Positions 6,393 to 14,064 of a stretch of DNA of 35,101 bases are shown piece after piece. The notes under the pieces are model-generated. The model was not told the DNA's origin. It searched no databases and saw only the letters and a list, made by a program, of their open reading frames with translations. Numbering within the stretch: the first letter of the stretch is position 1; each line of letters opens with the position of its first letter. Source of the DNA: Peptostreptococcaceae bacterium oral taxon 113 str. W5053 (GTDB lineage: Bacteria; Bacillota; Clostridia; Tissierellales; Peptoniphilaceae); the NCBI GenBank assembly GCA_000467935.1, contig KI259852.1, forward strand, positions 81,917-117,017, in the 5' to 3' direction. A program made the translations under genes and the position numbers.

Positions 6393-7805
6393 GTGGCTAA
6401 AACTAGAATAGGCAATCAAATTCCTACTAAATCTATTTTTTTGCCATCTAAGAAAAGCGATTATAAAAAGGCTATTGAATATTACAGAAGAACAGGGAGA
6501 AAAGAGCAAACATGGCAAGAGAACCTACTAAAACACTTATTTGCTAGAAATAGTGACAATCTATGGACGCATACTAAATATGGATATAGCTTACCTCGTA
6601 GAAATGGTAAGAATGAGGTTGTGGCTATAAGGGAGTTATACGGTCTATTTAGTGGCGAAAAAGGTCTACATACTGCACATAGAACTACTACATCTCACGC
6701 AGCTTTTGAAAGACTTCTTAAATTTCTTAATGATATGGGTTTTGTAGAAAAAGAAGACTATAAGGCACTAAGACAATTCGGTCTTGAGAAGATAGAGATG
6801 ATTAAGGAGTATACAGGTATAATATGTTTTCGTACTCGCTCCGCAAAAGGCGGACTTGGCGAGGGATTTGACTATTTGATTATTGATGAGGCTCAAGAGT
6901 ACACGGACGACCAAGAAAGTGCTTTGAAATACGTTGTTACTGATAGTAAAAATCCGCAGAGCATATTTTGCGGTACACCGCCTACTGCCGTATCTGGCGG
7001 TACAGTATTTACCAAGATGCGTAATAAAGTTCTCGAAGGAGGATTAAAAAATACCGCGTGGGCTGAATGGTCTGTTGATGAAATGTCCGATATGTATGAT
7101 AAAGAGCTTTGGTATAGATGCAATCCATCTCTCGGTATCATATTTACAGAAAGATCTGTAGAAGATGAGATAGGTTCAGACGAGATAGATTTCAATATCC
7201 AAAGGCTCGGTCTGTGGTTGAAATATAATCAAAAGTCGGCTATATCCGAAAAGGATTGGGAAAGACTAAAAGTAAACGGTTTGCCGCGATTGAAGGGTAA
7301 GTTGTTTGCAGGTATTAAATACGGCAAAAATGGAATTAATGTTGCATTATCTATAGCTGTAAAAACGTTAAGCGATCGTATATTTGTGGAAGTTATCGAT
7401 TGCCAAAATATAAGGAATGGGAATATGTGGATTATTGATTTCTTGAAAAAGGCAGATATAGATAAGGTTATAATAGATGGTGCAAGCGGTCAAAACATAC
7501 TTACCGGTGATATGAGGGAGTATGGTATAAAAATTAGTCCCATATTACCGAGTGTAAGGCAAATAATTGTAGCAAATTCTAAATTTGAACAAGGGATATT
7601 TCAAGAGAGTATATTGCACAATAATCAACCCTCACTTACGGCAGTTGCAACTAATTGTGAAAAACGTCTTATAGGAACACAGGGGGGATTTGGATATAAA
7701 AGTCAATTTGAAGACATGGAAATAGCTTTGCTTGACAGTGTCATTCTTGCACATTATTTGGCAAGTGAAAAGAAAAAGAAAAGCAGACAAAAAGTAAGTT
7801 ATTAA
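6393..7805 (+). CDS. terL: Terminase large subunit
   Basis: TerL is the packaging motor ATPase and nuclease. The 470-aa protein has the N-terminal ATPase with a Walker-A-like LPRRNGKNE (67-75), Walker B YLIIDEA (161-167) and the coupling motif FCGTPP (192-197). The C-terminal RNase-H-like nuclease shows IDGASGQ (Asp362) and LLDSVILAHY (Asp448). At the usual first catalytic Asp position the sequence reads FAGIKYGKNG, with Lys309. It starts at GTG behind GGGGAGGG. TerL stands after portal and minor head genes and has its own leader, with a hairpin terminator on each side. This is an unusual order that suggests a past rearrangement. Confidence 0.92.
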   Translation: MAKTRIGNQIPTKSIFLPSKKSDYKKAIEYYRRTGRKEQTWQENLLKHLFARNSDNLWTHTKYGYSLPRRNGKNEVVAIRELYGLFSGEKGLHTAHRTTTSHAAFERLLKFLNDMGFVEKEDYKALRQFGLEKIEMIKEYTGIICFRTRSAKGGLGEGFDYLIIDEAQEYTDDQESALKYVVTDSKNPQSIFCGTPPTAVSGGTVFTKMRNKVLEGGLKNTAWAEWSVDEMSDMYDKELWYRCNPSLGIIFTERSVEDEIGSDEIDFNIQRLGLWLKYNQKSAISEKDWERLKVNGLPRLKGKLFAGIKYGKNGINVALSIAVKTLSDRIFVEVIDCQNIRNGNMWIIDFLKKADIDKVIIDGASGQNILTGDMREYGIKISPILPSVRQIIVANSKFEQGIFQESILHNNQPSLTAVATNCEKRLIGTQGGFGYKSQFEDMEIALLDSVILAHYLASEKKKKSRQKVSY

Positions 7806-7809
7806 ATCA

Positions 7810-7833
7810 GGCACTTATTAAAGTGTCTTTTTT
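7810..7833 (+). terminator. Rho-independent terminator after TerL
   Basis: GGCACTT (7810-7816) pairs with AAGTGTC (7821-7827) around ATTA and is followed by six Ts (7828-7833). It starts shortly after the TerL stop. Confidence 0.82.
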
Positions 7834-7842
7834 ATATAAAAA

Positions 7843-7862
7843 TTACCCAGACGTGGGGCTAA
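7843..7862 (+). ncRNA. Small covarying hairpin in the scaffold leader (copy B)
   Basis: The RNA reads TTA-CCCA-GACG-TGGG-GC-TAA, the same plan as copy A (6355-6374): an outer TTA/TAA stem, a 2-base 3' bulge, a 4-bp stem and a GACR loop. It ends 16 bases before the scaffold ATG. Compensating changes between the copies argue for a functional RNA structure. Confidence 0.55.
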
Positions 7863-7878
7863 ACATGGGAGGTATATT

Positions 7879-8340
7879 ATGGCATTTGAACCGATAACAA
7901 CTCAGGAAGAATTTGACGAGATGATAGTTGAGAGGCTTAATAGGCAAAAAGAAAACATATTGAAAAACTATGAAGACTATGAGCAACTTAAAAAAGACAG
8001 AGAGAATCTTCAAAATGAGTTGTTGGTGATGAGAAAGACTGTAGATGCGCATATCGCAGAAAAAGAAAATCATAGCAAAGAGTTAGAAGCACTCAATGCT
8101 AAAATAAAAGGTTACGAGCTTGGCCGTATGAAAATGAAGATAGCACTTGAAAATGACATACCTTACAGCCTTGCTGACAGATTGAAAGGGGAGGATGAAG
8201 AAAGTATAACAAGAGACGCTAAGACAATGTCGGAATTTGTAAGCAAAGGTAAACCTGTCGCACCCTTAAAATCGACCGAACCGAAGATAAGCAAAGATGC
8301 GAGCTATAAAAAATTATTAGAAAATATGGAAGGAGAGTAA
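7879..8340 (+). CDS. Capsid scaffolding protein (DUF4355-like)
   Basis: Scaffolds are helical proteins that guide capsid assembly and then leave or are cleaved. The 153-aa product is rich in Glu/Lys with a long coiled-coil region (about residues 20-85) and a flexible Pro/Lys C-terminal tail ending YKKLLENMEGE. A basic C-terminal end that binds the coat protein is typical. It directly precedes the major capsid gene with a 4-base gap and has a GGGAGG ribosome site. The leader contains the small hairpin at 7843-7862, hinting at translational control of scaffold and capsid output. No protease gene was found. Confidence 0.85.
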   Translation: MAFEPITTQEEFDEMIVERLNRQKENILKNYEDYEQLKKDRENLQNELLVMRKTVDAHIAEKENHSKELEALNAKIKGYELGRMKMKIALENDIPYSLADRLKGEDEESITRDAKTMSEFVSKGKPVAPLKSTEPKISKDASYKKLLENMEGE

Positions 8341-8344
8341 AAGA

Positions 8345-9229
8345 ATGGCTGATGTATTATCAAGAGGAACATTGTTTGATCCGGAAATAGTTTCGGATTT
8401 AATCGATAAAGTAAAAGGTAAATCGTCACTTGCTGTATTGTCCGCTCAAACGCCTATACCGTTTAATGGACAAAAAGAATTCACGTTTACTATGGATAAC
8501 GAAATAGATGTAGTGGCGGAAAATGGTAAAAAAACTCATGGTGGTATCAGTGTAGAGCCTGTTATAATCAGACCGATAAAGGTGGAGTACGGGGCAAGGG
8601 TATCGGATGAATTTATGTATTCAAGCGAAGATGTAAAGATAAACATATTAAAAGCTTTTAATGACGGCTTTGCAAAAAAAGTGGCTAAGGGGATTGATTT
8701 GATGGCATTTCATGGAATTAACCCCCGTACAGGTGTGGCATCTACCGTTATAGGCACAAATCATTTCGACAGTTTAGTTACTCAGACCGTAGCATATGAT
8801 GCTACTGACCCCGATGCGAATATTGAGGCAGCTATAGCGATGATAAACGGCAGTGAGGGAGAAGTTAACGGTTTGGCGATATCCCCCATATTTTCATCAG
8901 CACTTGCAAAGATGAAAGCTAACGGAGTTAGGTTATTTCCCGAACTTGCTTGGGGAGCAAATCCCGGAATGATAAACGGGCTTAAATCGGACATCAATCG
9001 CACTGTTGAAAATGCTACAGTAAAAGACAGAGCTATAATCGGTGATTTTACCAATATGTTTAAGTGGGGGTACGCAAAAGAAGTACCGTTCGAAGTGATC
9101 AAGTACGGGGACCCCGACAATTCGAGCAAAGACCTTAAAGGGTACAATCAAGTATATTTAAGAGCTGAACTGTATCTTGGGTGGGGGATAATGGATAGTA
9201 AATCTTTTGTAAGAATTGTGGAGGCTTAG
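8345..9229 (+). CDS. Major capsid protein, HK97 fold
   Basis: The 294-aa length and layout fit a compact HK97-fold coat protein: an N-terminal arm and E-loop-like region (NGQKEFTFTMDNEIDVVAENG), the spine and P-domain with EPVIIRPIKVEYGARVSDEF, and the A-domain with IEAAIAMINGSEGEVNGLAISPIF. The C-terminal strand ends YLRAELYLGWGIMDSKSFVRI. There is no N-terminal delta domain, consistent with a separate scaffold gene just upstream. The ATG follows GGAGAGT. It is expected to be the most abundant structural protein. Confidence 0.92.
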   Translation: MADVLSRGTLFDPEIVSDLIDKVKGKSSLAVLSAQTPIPFNGQKEFTFTMDNEIDVVAENGKKTHGGISVEPVIIRPIKVEYGARVSDEFMYSSEDVKINILKAFNDGFAKKVAKGIDLMAFHGINPRTGVASTVIGTNHFDSLVTQTVAYDATDPDANIEAAIAMINGSEGEVNGLAISPIFSSALAKMKANGVRLFPELAWGANPGMINGLKSDINRTVENATVKDRAIIGDFTNMFKWGYAKEVPFEVIKYGDPDNSSKDLKGYNQVYLRAELYLGWGIMDSKSFVRIVEA

Positions 9230-9235
9230 AATAAA

Positions 9236-9511
9236 ATGAAATATAAAAATACTAATACCGGGGCTGTTATCGACAGCCCTTGTATTATTTCAGGTGGAGA
9301 TTGGATGGTATATGGTGTCGAGAATAAAGTAATTCAAGCCGGACAAGAAGATGAAGCAGAAGAACAAAACCTAGAAGAGACTCAAGAAAACGATGAAGCG
9401 GCAGAGCTTAACAAGAAAGAAATTACACAAGAACTTAAGGCACTCGGGATAAAATTCAATCCAAATGCAAATAAAAAAGAATTGTATGATTTGATGATGA
9501 AGGGTAGATAA
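9236..9511 (+). CDS. Small head protein with HeH/LEM-like C-terminal domain
   Basis: The 91-aa protein has an N-terminal beta-like part (GAVIDSPCIISGGDWMVY), an acidic linker of Glu/Asp/Gln (about residues 37-57) and a C-terminal helix-extension-helix segment (KKEITQELKALGIKFNPN, then KKELYDLMM). Such HeH tails are common in small proteins encoded between the capsid and connector genes. The exact role (decoration or head completion) is not known. The start is 6 bases after the capsid stop. The weak ribosome site (GGAGGCTTAG, inside the capsid end) implies translational coupling. Confidence 0.8.
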   Translation: MKYKNTNTGAVIDSPCIISGGDWMVYGVENKVIQAGQEDEAEEQNLEETQENDEAAELNKKEITQELKALGIKFNPNANKKELYDLMMKGR

Positions 9512-9512
9512 A

Positions 9513-9902
9513 ATGACAAACTATGCGACTATAGACGATGTAACTGCACTTTTCAGACCTTTAAAACCCGATGAGATAGAAAAAGCAAAGGCGCTGTTGC
9601 CTGTCGTATCAGACAACTTAAGGGTAGAGGCTAAAAATGTCGGAAAAAACCTTGATGTAATGGTCAAAGACAATATATCGTATGCGAATGTGGTTAAGTC
9701 AGTGACAGTCGACGTAGTAGCAAGGACGCTGATGACATCAACCGACAGCGAGCCAATGACGCAAACGAGTGAAACAGCTCTCGGATATACATTTCAAGGA
9801 ACGTATCTTGTGCCGGGTGGCGGATTGTTTATCAAAAAAACCGAGCTCGCAAGATTGGGATTGAGAAAACAAAAAGTGGGAGTGATAGAGCTGTATGACT
9901 AG
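9513..9902 (+). CDS. Head-tail connector, Gp15/Gp19-like adaptor
   Basis: This 129-aa protein begins with the helical TIDDVTALFRPLKPDEIEKAKALLPVVSD motif (given here in part as a pattern: an acidic start, then Leu-rich helices) common to adaptor proteins that bind under the portal. The middle contains the conserved SVTVDVVARTLMTS helix, and the end is Gly-rich (LVPGGGLFIKKTEL). It follows the HeH gene by 1 base and overlaps the next gene by 8 bases, in the standard connector order. Confidence 0.82.
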   Translation: MTNYATIDDVTALFRPLKPDEIEKAKALLPVVSDNLRVEAKNVGKNLDVMVKDNISYANVVKSVTVDVVARTLMTSTDSEPMTQTSETALGYTFQGTYLVPGGGLFIKKTELARLGLRKQKVGVIELYD

Positions 9903-10233
9903 AATTAAAGGTATTAAAATCATATTAGTGTCAAAAACCGAAAAGGGAAAAGACCCATTTGGAAATGCTATATATGATGAAAAACAAATAGAAGTTGAGA
10001 ATGTCCTCGTTGGTCAGCCCACAACCGATGATATTACCAACTCTCTTACCCTATATGGGAAAAAGGCTGTCTATACCCTTGCGATTCCGAAGGGGGATAC
10101 AAATAATTGGGAAAATCAGGAAGTGTGGTTCTTCGGTCAGCGTTGGAGAACAATTGGGAAAATATTACAAGGCATAGAGTATTTAATTCCTTTGGCTTGG
10201 AATAAAAAGGTTTTGGTGGAAGCATATGAGTAA
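9895..10233 (+). CDS. Head closure (stopper) protein
   Basis: The 112-aa, beta-rich protein sits in the second connector position. It shows the usual elements of stopper proteins of this class: DPFGNAIYDEKQIEVENVLVG near the start and, near the end, strands around TLAIPKGD and VWFFGQRWRT. It has no membrane or enzyme motifs. The ATG overlaps the stop of the previous gene, and its own stop overlaps the next gene start, so the connector genes are translated as a coupled block. The assignment rests on order and general pattern. Confidence 0.75.
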   Translation: MTRIKGIKIILVSKTEKGKDPFGNAIYDEKQIEVENVLVGQPTTDDITNSLTLYGKKAVYTLAIPKGDTNNWENQEVWFFGQRWRTIGKILQGIEYLIPLAWNKKVLVEAYE

Positions 10234-10465
10234 AGCGTTTAAATTTGTACTTAATCGAAAAGGTGTAAGAGAACTTATGAAGTCTGAAGAAATGCAAGGG
10301 CTACTTTCCAAATATGCCACGGCCATTAAAACGCATTGTGGTGATGGTTTTGAGCAAGATGTTTATGTTGGAAAAAACAGAGCTAATGCAATGATTTTTG
10401 CAGATAGTAGGAGAGCACGGTATAAGTGCAGAAAAGAAAATACACTTTTAAAGGCGTTAAGATGA
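10226..10465 (+). CDS. Minor capsid / HK97 gp10-like connector protein
   Basis: The 79-aa protein starts with FKFVLNRKGVRELMKSEEM, followed by a helical stretch and NRANAMIFADSRRARYKC, a pattern typical of the short gp10-like proteins in Firmicutes siphophages. It belongs to the connector and tail-completion set. It overlaps the upstream gene by 8 bases, and its stop is part of an ATGA overlap with the next gene, so length and start are well fixed. Confidence 0.8.
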   Translation: MSKAFKFVLNRKGVRELMKSEEMQGLLSKYATAIKTHCGDGFEQDVYVGKNRANAMIFADSRRARYKCRKENTLLKALR

Positions 10466-10794
10466 TTGAAATTATAGTTAAACAATACTTAGATAGACAT
10501 ATGGGCGTTCCAATATATTTGGAACATCAGGAAAGAGAACCTCACCGATTTATTATTTTCGAGAAAACTTCAAGCAACAGCAAAAATAAAATCAATTCTG
10601 CTACTATTGCTTTTCAATCTTATGCGGAGTCAATGTATGAGGCGGCAAAATTAAATGAAAAGTTGAAAGAAGTTGTATTGAATATGGTTGAATTAAATGA
10701 TATAGGATGCGCAAAGTTGAATAGTGATTATAACTATACGGATACGCAAACAAAACGGAACAGGTATCAAGCGGTATTTGATATCACATATTAG
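10462..10794 (+). CDS. Tail terminator / tail completion protein
   Basis: The 110-aa protein (start ATG 10462 in an ATGA overlap) lies just before the tail tube gene, where the tail terminator is expected. It starts with an amphipathic helix (IEIIVKQYLDRHMGVPIYLE), contains a central FIIFEKTSSN strand, and ends with YQAVFDITY, as many terminators do. An upstream in-frame ATG at 10426 lies inside the previous gene and is not needed. The protein would cap the tail tube and join it to the head. Confidence 0.78.
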   Translation: MIEIIVKQYLDRHMGVPIYLEHQEREPHRFIIFEKTSSNSKNKINSATIAFQSYAESMYEAAKLNEKLKEVVLNMVELNDIGCAKLNSDYNYTDTQTKRNRYQAVFDITY

Positions 10795-10809
10795 GAAAGG
10801 AGTTATAAA

Positions 10810-11364
10810 ATGAGTGACGCAACAAATGTAAGTTACGGAAAACCTAAGATTGGTGGTGCAGTGAGTGTAGCGCCGATTGGAACCAATATTCCGACGGATG
10901 CAACTACGGGACTTGATGCGGCATTTAAAAGTCTAGGATACATCTCAGAAGAAGGACTTGCAAACACAAACAGCCCCGAAAGTAAAAAAATCAAATCTTG
11001 GGGTGGGGATACTGTTTTGGTTATTGCGAGCAGCAGCGAAGATGTATTTAAATTCAGATTGATTGAATCTTTAAACGTAGATGTCTTGAAGACAGTTTAT
11101 GGAGCAAGCAATGTATCTGGGGCGTTGGATACTGGACTTATCGTTAAAGCGAATTCCAAGCAAGCTGAACCGCTTATCTATGTGGTTGACATGATTATGA
11201 AAGGCGGGGTACTTAAACGAATCGTAATTCCTACTGCGGTTATTTCAGAACGCGGGGAAATCAATTATTCTGATGAAGATGCAATCGGTTTTGAATTGAC
11301 GGTTGAAGCTATTCCCGACACGCATGGAAATACCCATTATGAGTACATTAAAAGTGTGGTGTAA
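10810..11364 (+). CDS. Major tail (tube) protein
   Basis: The 184-aa protein starts with DATNVSYGKPKIGGAVSVAP and carries a beta-rich core containing KSLGYISEEGLANT and the closing IGFELTVEAIPD, typical of the phage tail tube family of Gram-positive siphophages. It has a strong ribosome site (GGAAAGGAG) and is followed by the chaperone genes, as expected for a tube protein. There is no extra Ig-like C-terminal domain. Confidence 0.9.
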   Translation: MSDATNVSYGKPKIGGAVSVAPIGTNIPTDATTGLDAAFKSLGYISEEGLANTNSPESKKIKSWGGDTVLVIASSSEDVFKFRLIESLNVDVLKTVYGASNVSGALDTGLIVKANSKQAEPLIYVVDMIMKGGVLKRIVIPTAVISERGEINYSDEDAIGFELTVEAIPDTHGNTHYEYIKSVV

Positions 11365-11367
11365 TTT

Positions 11368-11646
11368 ATGACAACTCAAAAACCAACAATATCCGGGCAA
11401 ACTCAGTCCGGTTTTAAATATGTTTTAAAAAAGAAAGATTTAAATAATTTTGAGCTTTTTGAAGCTTTATCTGAATTACAAGATAACCCGTTATTGCTTC
11501 CGAAAGTGGTTCTCCTCCTCTTGGGGTGTGAACAGAAAAAAATGTTGTATGATCACGTAAGAGAAAAAGATGGAACGGTTCCAATCGAAAAAATTGAAAA
11601 AGAAATAACCGATATTTTTAAACAGGTAAAAGAAATAAAAAACTAA
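11368..11646 (+). CDS. Tail assembly chaperone, gpG-type
   Basis: The 92-aa protein (KKKDLNNFELFEALSELQD, then hydrophobic LLLPKVVLLLLG) is the shorter of the two tail chaperones that coat the tape measure during tail assembly. Its last codons form the slippery heptamer AAAAAAC (11637-11643) directly before the TAA stop. A fraction of ribosomes shifts to -1 and extends the product into the gpT-like frame. It follows the tail tube gene closely, as in lambda-type tail modules. Confidence 0.85.
   Translation: MTTQKPTISGQTQSGFKYVLKKKDLNNFELFEALSELQDNPLLLPKVVLLLLGCEQKKMLYDHVREKDGTVPIEKIEKEITDIFKQVKEIKN
11637..11643 (+). promoter_or_regulatory. Programmed -1 ribosomal frameshift site A AAA AAC
   Basis: In the gpG frame the codons are ATA AAA AAC TAA, so the heptamer A AAA AAC is exactly in phase with X XXY YYZ. 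After slipping back one base, reading continues CTA ATA ATC CTT GCT CGG ATG into the gpT frame without a stop. The expected fusion is about 226 aa. No strong downstream structure was identified by eye. Confidence 0.88.
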
Positions 11647-12047
11647 TAATCCTTGCTCGGATGATACGTGAGGACAAAGACGCTCTAATTTGTGATTTGG
11701 CAGAAACTTACAATATCTATGACTTTGAACAGCTGCCTTTAGATAAAGCGGCTGTTTTTGCTTGCGGATTAAAAAACGATAGCAGAATAAAACTAAAAAT
11801 GTCAGGAGATAATGTTTTAATGGACACAATTCTTTTAGCCGCTATCGTTGATAGATTAAGCTGCTTGGTGTGGTTTAAAACAAAAGATGCTGCAAAAGGT
11901 ATTAATAGGCCTCAATTTATTACAGAATTGTTAAATCAAAGAGGCAAATCGAAGGAAGTGGGAAAAAATATGTCTTTTTCATCCGGCAAGGAATTTGAAC
12001 AAACGAGAAAAAGAATTCTAAAGGTGGTGACAGCAAGTGGCGACTGA
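11643..12047 (+). CDS. Tail assembly chaperone, gpT-type (made as a gpG-gpT frameshift fusion)
   Basis: This -1 frame adds about 134 aa to the gpG-like protein. Its only early ATG, at 11661, has no ribosome site (CTTGCTCGG precedes it), which fits expression only through frameshifting. The sequence (AETYNIYDFEQLPLDKAAVFACGL, then KMSGDNVLMDTILLAAIVDRL) resembles the small conserved protein seen at this position in Firmicutes siphophages (a DUF5361-like group). Its end overlaps the tape measure start by 11 bases. Confidence 0.85.
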   Translation, partial: LIILARMIREDKDALICDLAETYNIYDFEQLPLDKAAVFACGLKNDSRIKLKMSGDNVLMDTILLAAIVDRLSCLVWFKTKDAAKGINRPQFITELLNQRGKSKEVGKNMSFSSGKEFEQTRKRILKVVTASGD

Positions 12048-14064
12048 GCTCGGAAAAGCTTATGTACAAATAATTCCGTCTGCGGAAGGCATTAAAAATC
12101 AAATGATAAAAGAACTTGGCGGAGACGTTGTCGGAGCGGGAGAACAAACCGGGAAATCTTTTGGAAGTAAACTCGTTTCTTTTGCTACAAAAGCTATTGC
12201 TGCCGGTGGAATCGGCAAGGCAATTAGTTCAAGTATTTCAGAAGGTGCAGATCTTCAACAATCTGTTGGAGGCATCGAAACGCTTTTTAAATCAAGTGCT
12301 GATAAAGTACAAGAGTACGCTTCTCAAGCTTATAAAACTGTAGGACTTTCTGCAAACGCCTATATGGAAAATGTAACAGGTTTCTCAGCAAGTCTTTTAC
12401 AATCTTTAGGTGGCGATACTGCAAAAGCGGCTGATATAGCCAATATGGCAATGATTGATATGGCCGATAATTCAAATAAAATGGGGACTGCCATGGAATC
12501 TATTCAAGTTGCTTATCAAGGATTTGCCAAACAAAACTACACGATGTTGGATAATCTTAAGCTAGGTTATGGTGGAACAAAGAAAGAAATGGAACGCCTT
12601 CTTGCCGATGCGGAAAAGTTAACAGGTGTGAAGTATGACATTAATAATCTATCCGATGTGTATGAAGCAATTCATGCCGTTCAGCAGGAGCTTGGAATTA
12701 CAGGTACCACCGCTAAAGAAGCAGGAGAAACTCTTACGGGCTCTTTACATGCAATGCAGGCTTCTTTTAAAGATGTTTTGGGGGCTATAGCAACAGGACA
12801 AGACTGGGACTTTGCTTTTCAAGGCTTCACAGAATCGATAATTACTTTTAGTAAAAATTTGTTTCCAATGTTGAACGATGTATTAACCGGATTACTTCAA
12901 ATGCTTATAGTGGCTATAAAAGATATAGGACCTCCGATTTTAGAAAGTTTTTTACAACTGATCTCGGATGTAGTTATGACTATAGGAAGGCGGTTTCCCG
13001 ACCTCGCAAAAATGCTGACTACGGCCTTGCTTAATTTAGCAAAAACAGTAGTAGATAATTTGCCGACGTTTATTGACGCCGGTCTTAAGCTTATAGAAGG
13101 GTTGGGGCAAGGTTTAACTGAGGCTCTTCCTATTTTGCTCGAAAATTTACCGCAGATTATTGACGGTATCGTGAAAGCTTTAGTGGATGCCATCCCCTTA
13201 ATCATAGAAACGGGGGTCAAATTATTAACTGCGTTAGTTGAAAATATGGATAAAATTATTCAAATGATAGTTGACGCACTACCTAAAATTATTGACGGTA
13301 TCGTGAGTGCATTACTTAATAATATTGATAAAATCATTGACGCCGGCGTACAACTTTTGACCGCTTTAATTACAAATTTACCACAAATCATCATAACGAT
13401 CACTACGGCAATGCCTAAAATAATTATGGCGATTGTTAAAGGTTTTATTGACGCTATTCCTAAAATCATTGAGACGGGGGTTAAGTTATTTACCTCTTTG
13501 ATTCAAAATTTGCCGCAGATTATTTCGGCCATCGTGGAAGCTGTACCCAAAATTATTAAGAGTGTGTTGGATAAGTTTAGAGGATTCATTTCAGATTTCG
13601 TTCAAATGGGAAAAAACCTAATTATGGGTCTCGGGGAAGGAATAAAAAAGGCAGCTGGAGCCGTTGTGGATGCAGCGGCAGGGGTCGCGAATTGGGCTGT
13701 TGGAGGTATTAAAAGAATACTTAAAATTGCTTCTCCTTCGAAATTAACAATGGAGTATGGGCGATATATTGACGAGGGTCTTGCCGAAGGCATCAGTGGA
13801 AACGTACATTATATTGATAAAGCTATGCAAGATATCGAAAATAGTGTAGTAAGGCCGCTTTCTTCCAATTTAGATTATACACTTGGAATGCCTACTCAGA
13901 ATTTAGTTATGACAACTAAAGAAAATGACAGTATAAAAAAGGTAATTACACTTTTAGATGAATTAGTCAAGAAAGAAATAATTTTAAATGTTGATGGCAA
14001 AGAAGTAGCGCGTACGACAGCACCTTATATGAGCAAAGAGTTGGCACTTGAGGTATTACGATGA
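12037..14064 (+). CDS. Tail tape measure protein
   Basis: The protein sets tail length and passes through the membrane during infection. At 675 aa it is short for the family and suggests a tail of roughly 100 nm. The N-terminus (AYVQIIPSAEGIKNQMI) and the Gly/Ala-rich stretch after it are standard. Residues ~270-510 are made of degenerate hydrophobic repeats of about 36-40 residues with the theme LPxIIDGIVxAL...IIxxGVxLLxAL. No lytic domain is visible. The GTG start has AAGGTGGTGA upstream and overlaps the chaperone stop. The end overlaps dit in ATGA. Confidence 0.92.
   Translation: MATELGKAYVQIIPSAEGIKNQMIKELGGDVVGAGEQTGKSFGSKLVSFATKAIAAGGIGKAISSSISEGADLQQSVGGIETLFKSSADKVQEYASQAYKTVGLSANAYMENVTGFSASLLQSLGGDTAKAADIANMAMIDMADNSNKMGTAMESIQVAYQGFAKQNYTMLDNLKLGYGGTKKEMERLLADAEKLTGVKYDINNLSDVYEAIHAVQQELGITGTTAKEAGETLTGSLHAMQASFKDVLGAIATGQDWDFAFQGFTESIITFSKNLFPMLNDVLTGLLQMLIVAIKDIGPPILESFLQLISDVVMTIGRRFPDLAKMLTTALLNLAKTVVDNLPTFIDAGLKLIEGLGQGLTEALPILLENLPQIIDGIVKALVDAIPLIIETGVKLLTALVENMDKIIQMIVDALPKIIDGIVSALLNNIDKIIDAGVQLLTALITNLPQIIITITTAMPKIIMAIVKGFIDAIPKIIETGVKLFTSLIQNLPQIISAIVEAVPKIIKSVLDKFRGFISDFVQMGKNLIMGLGEGIKKAAGAVVDAAAGVANWAVGGIKRILKIASPSKLTMEYGRYIDEGLAEGISGNVHYIDKAMQDIENSVVRPLSSNLDYTLGMPTQNLVMTTKENDSIKKVITLLDELVKKEIILNVDGKEVARTTAPYMSKELALEVLR

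Noticed and set aside
12897..13469. Reverse-strand open frames inside the tape measure gene
   Set aside because: They mirror the Ile/Leu-rich repeats of the tape measure gene, have no ribosome sites and lie within a certain gene.
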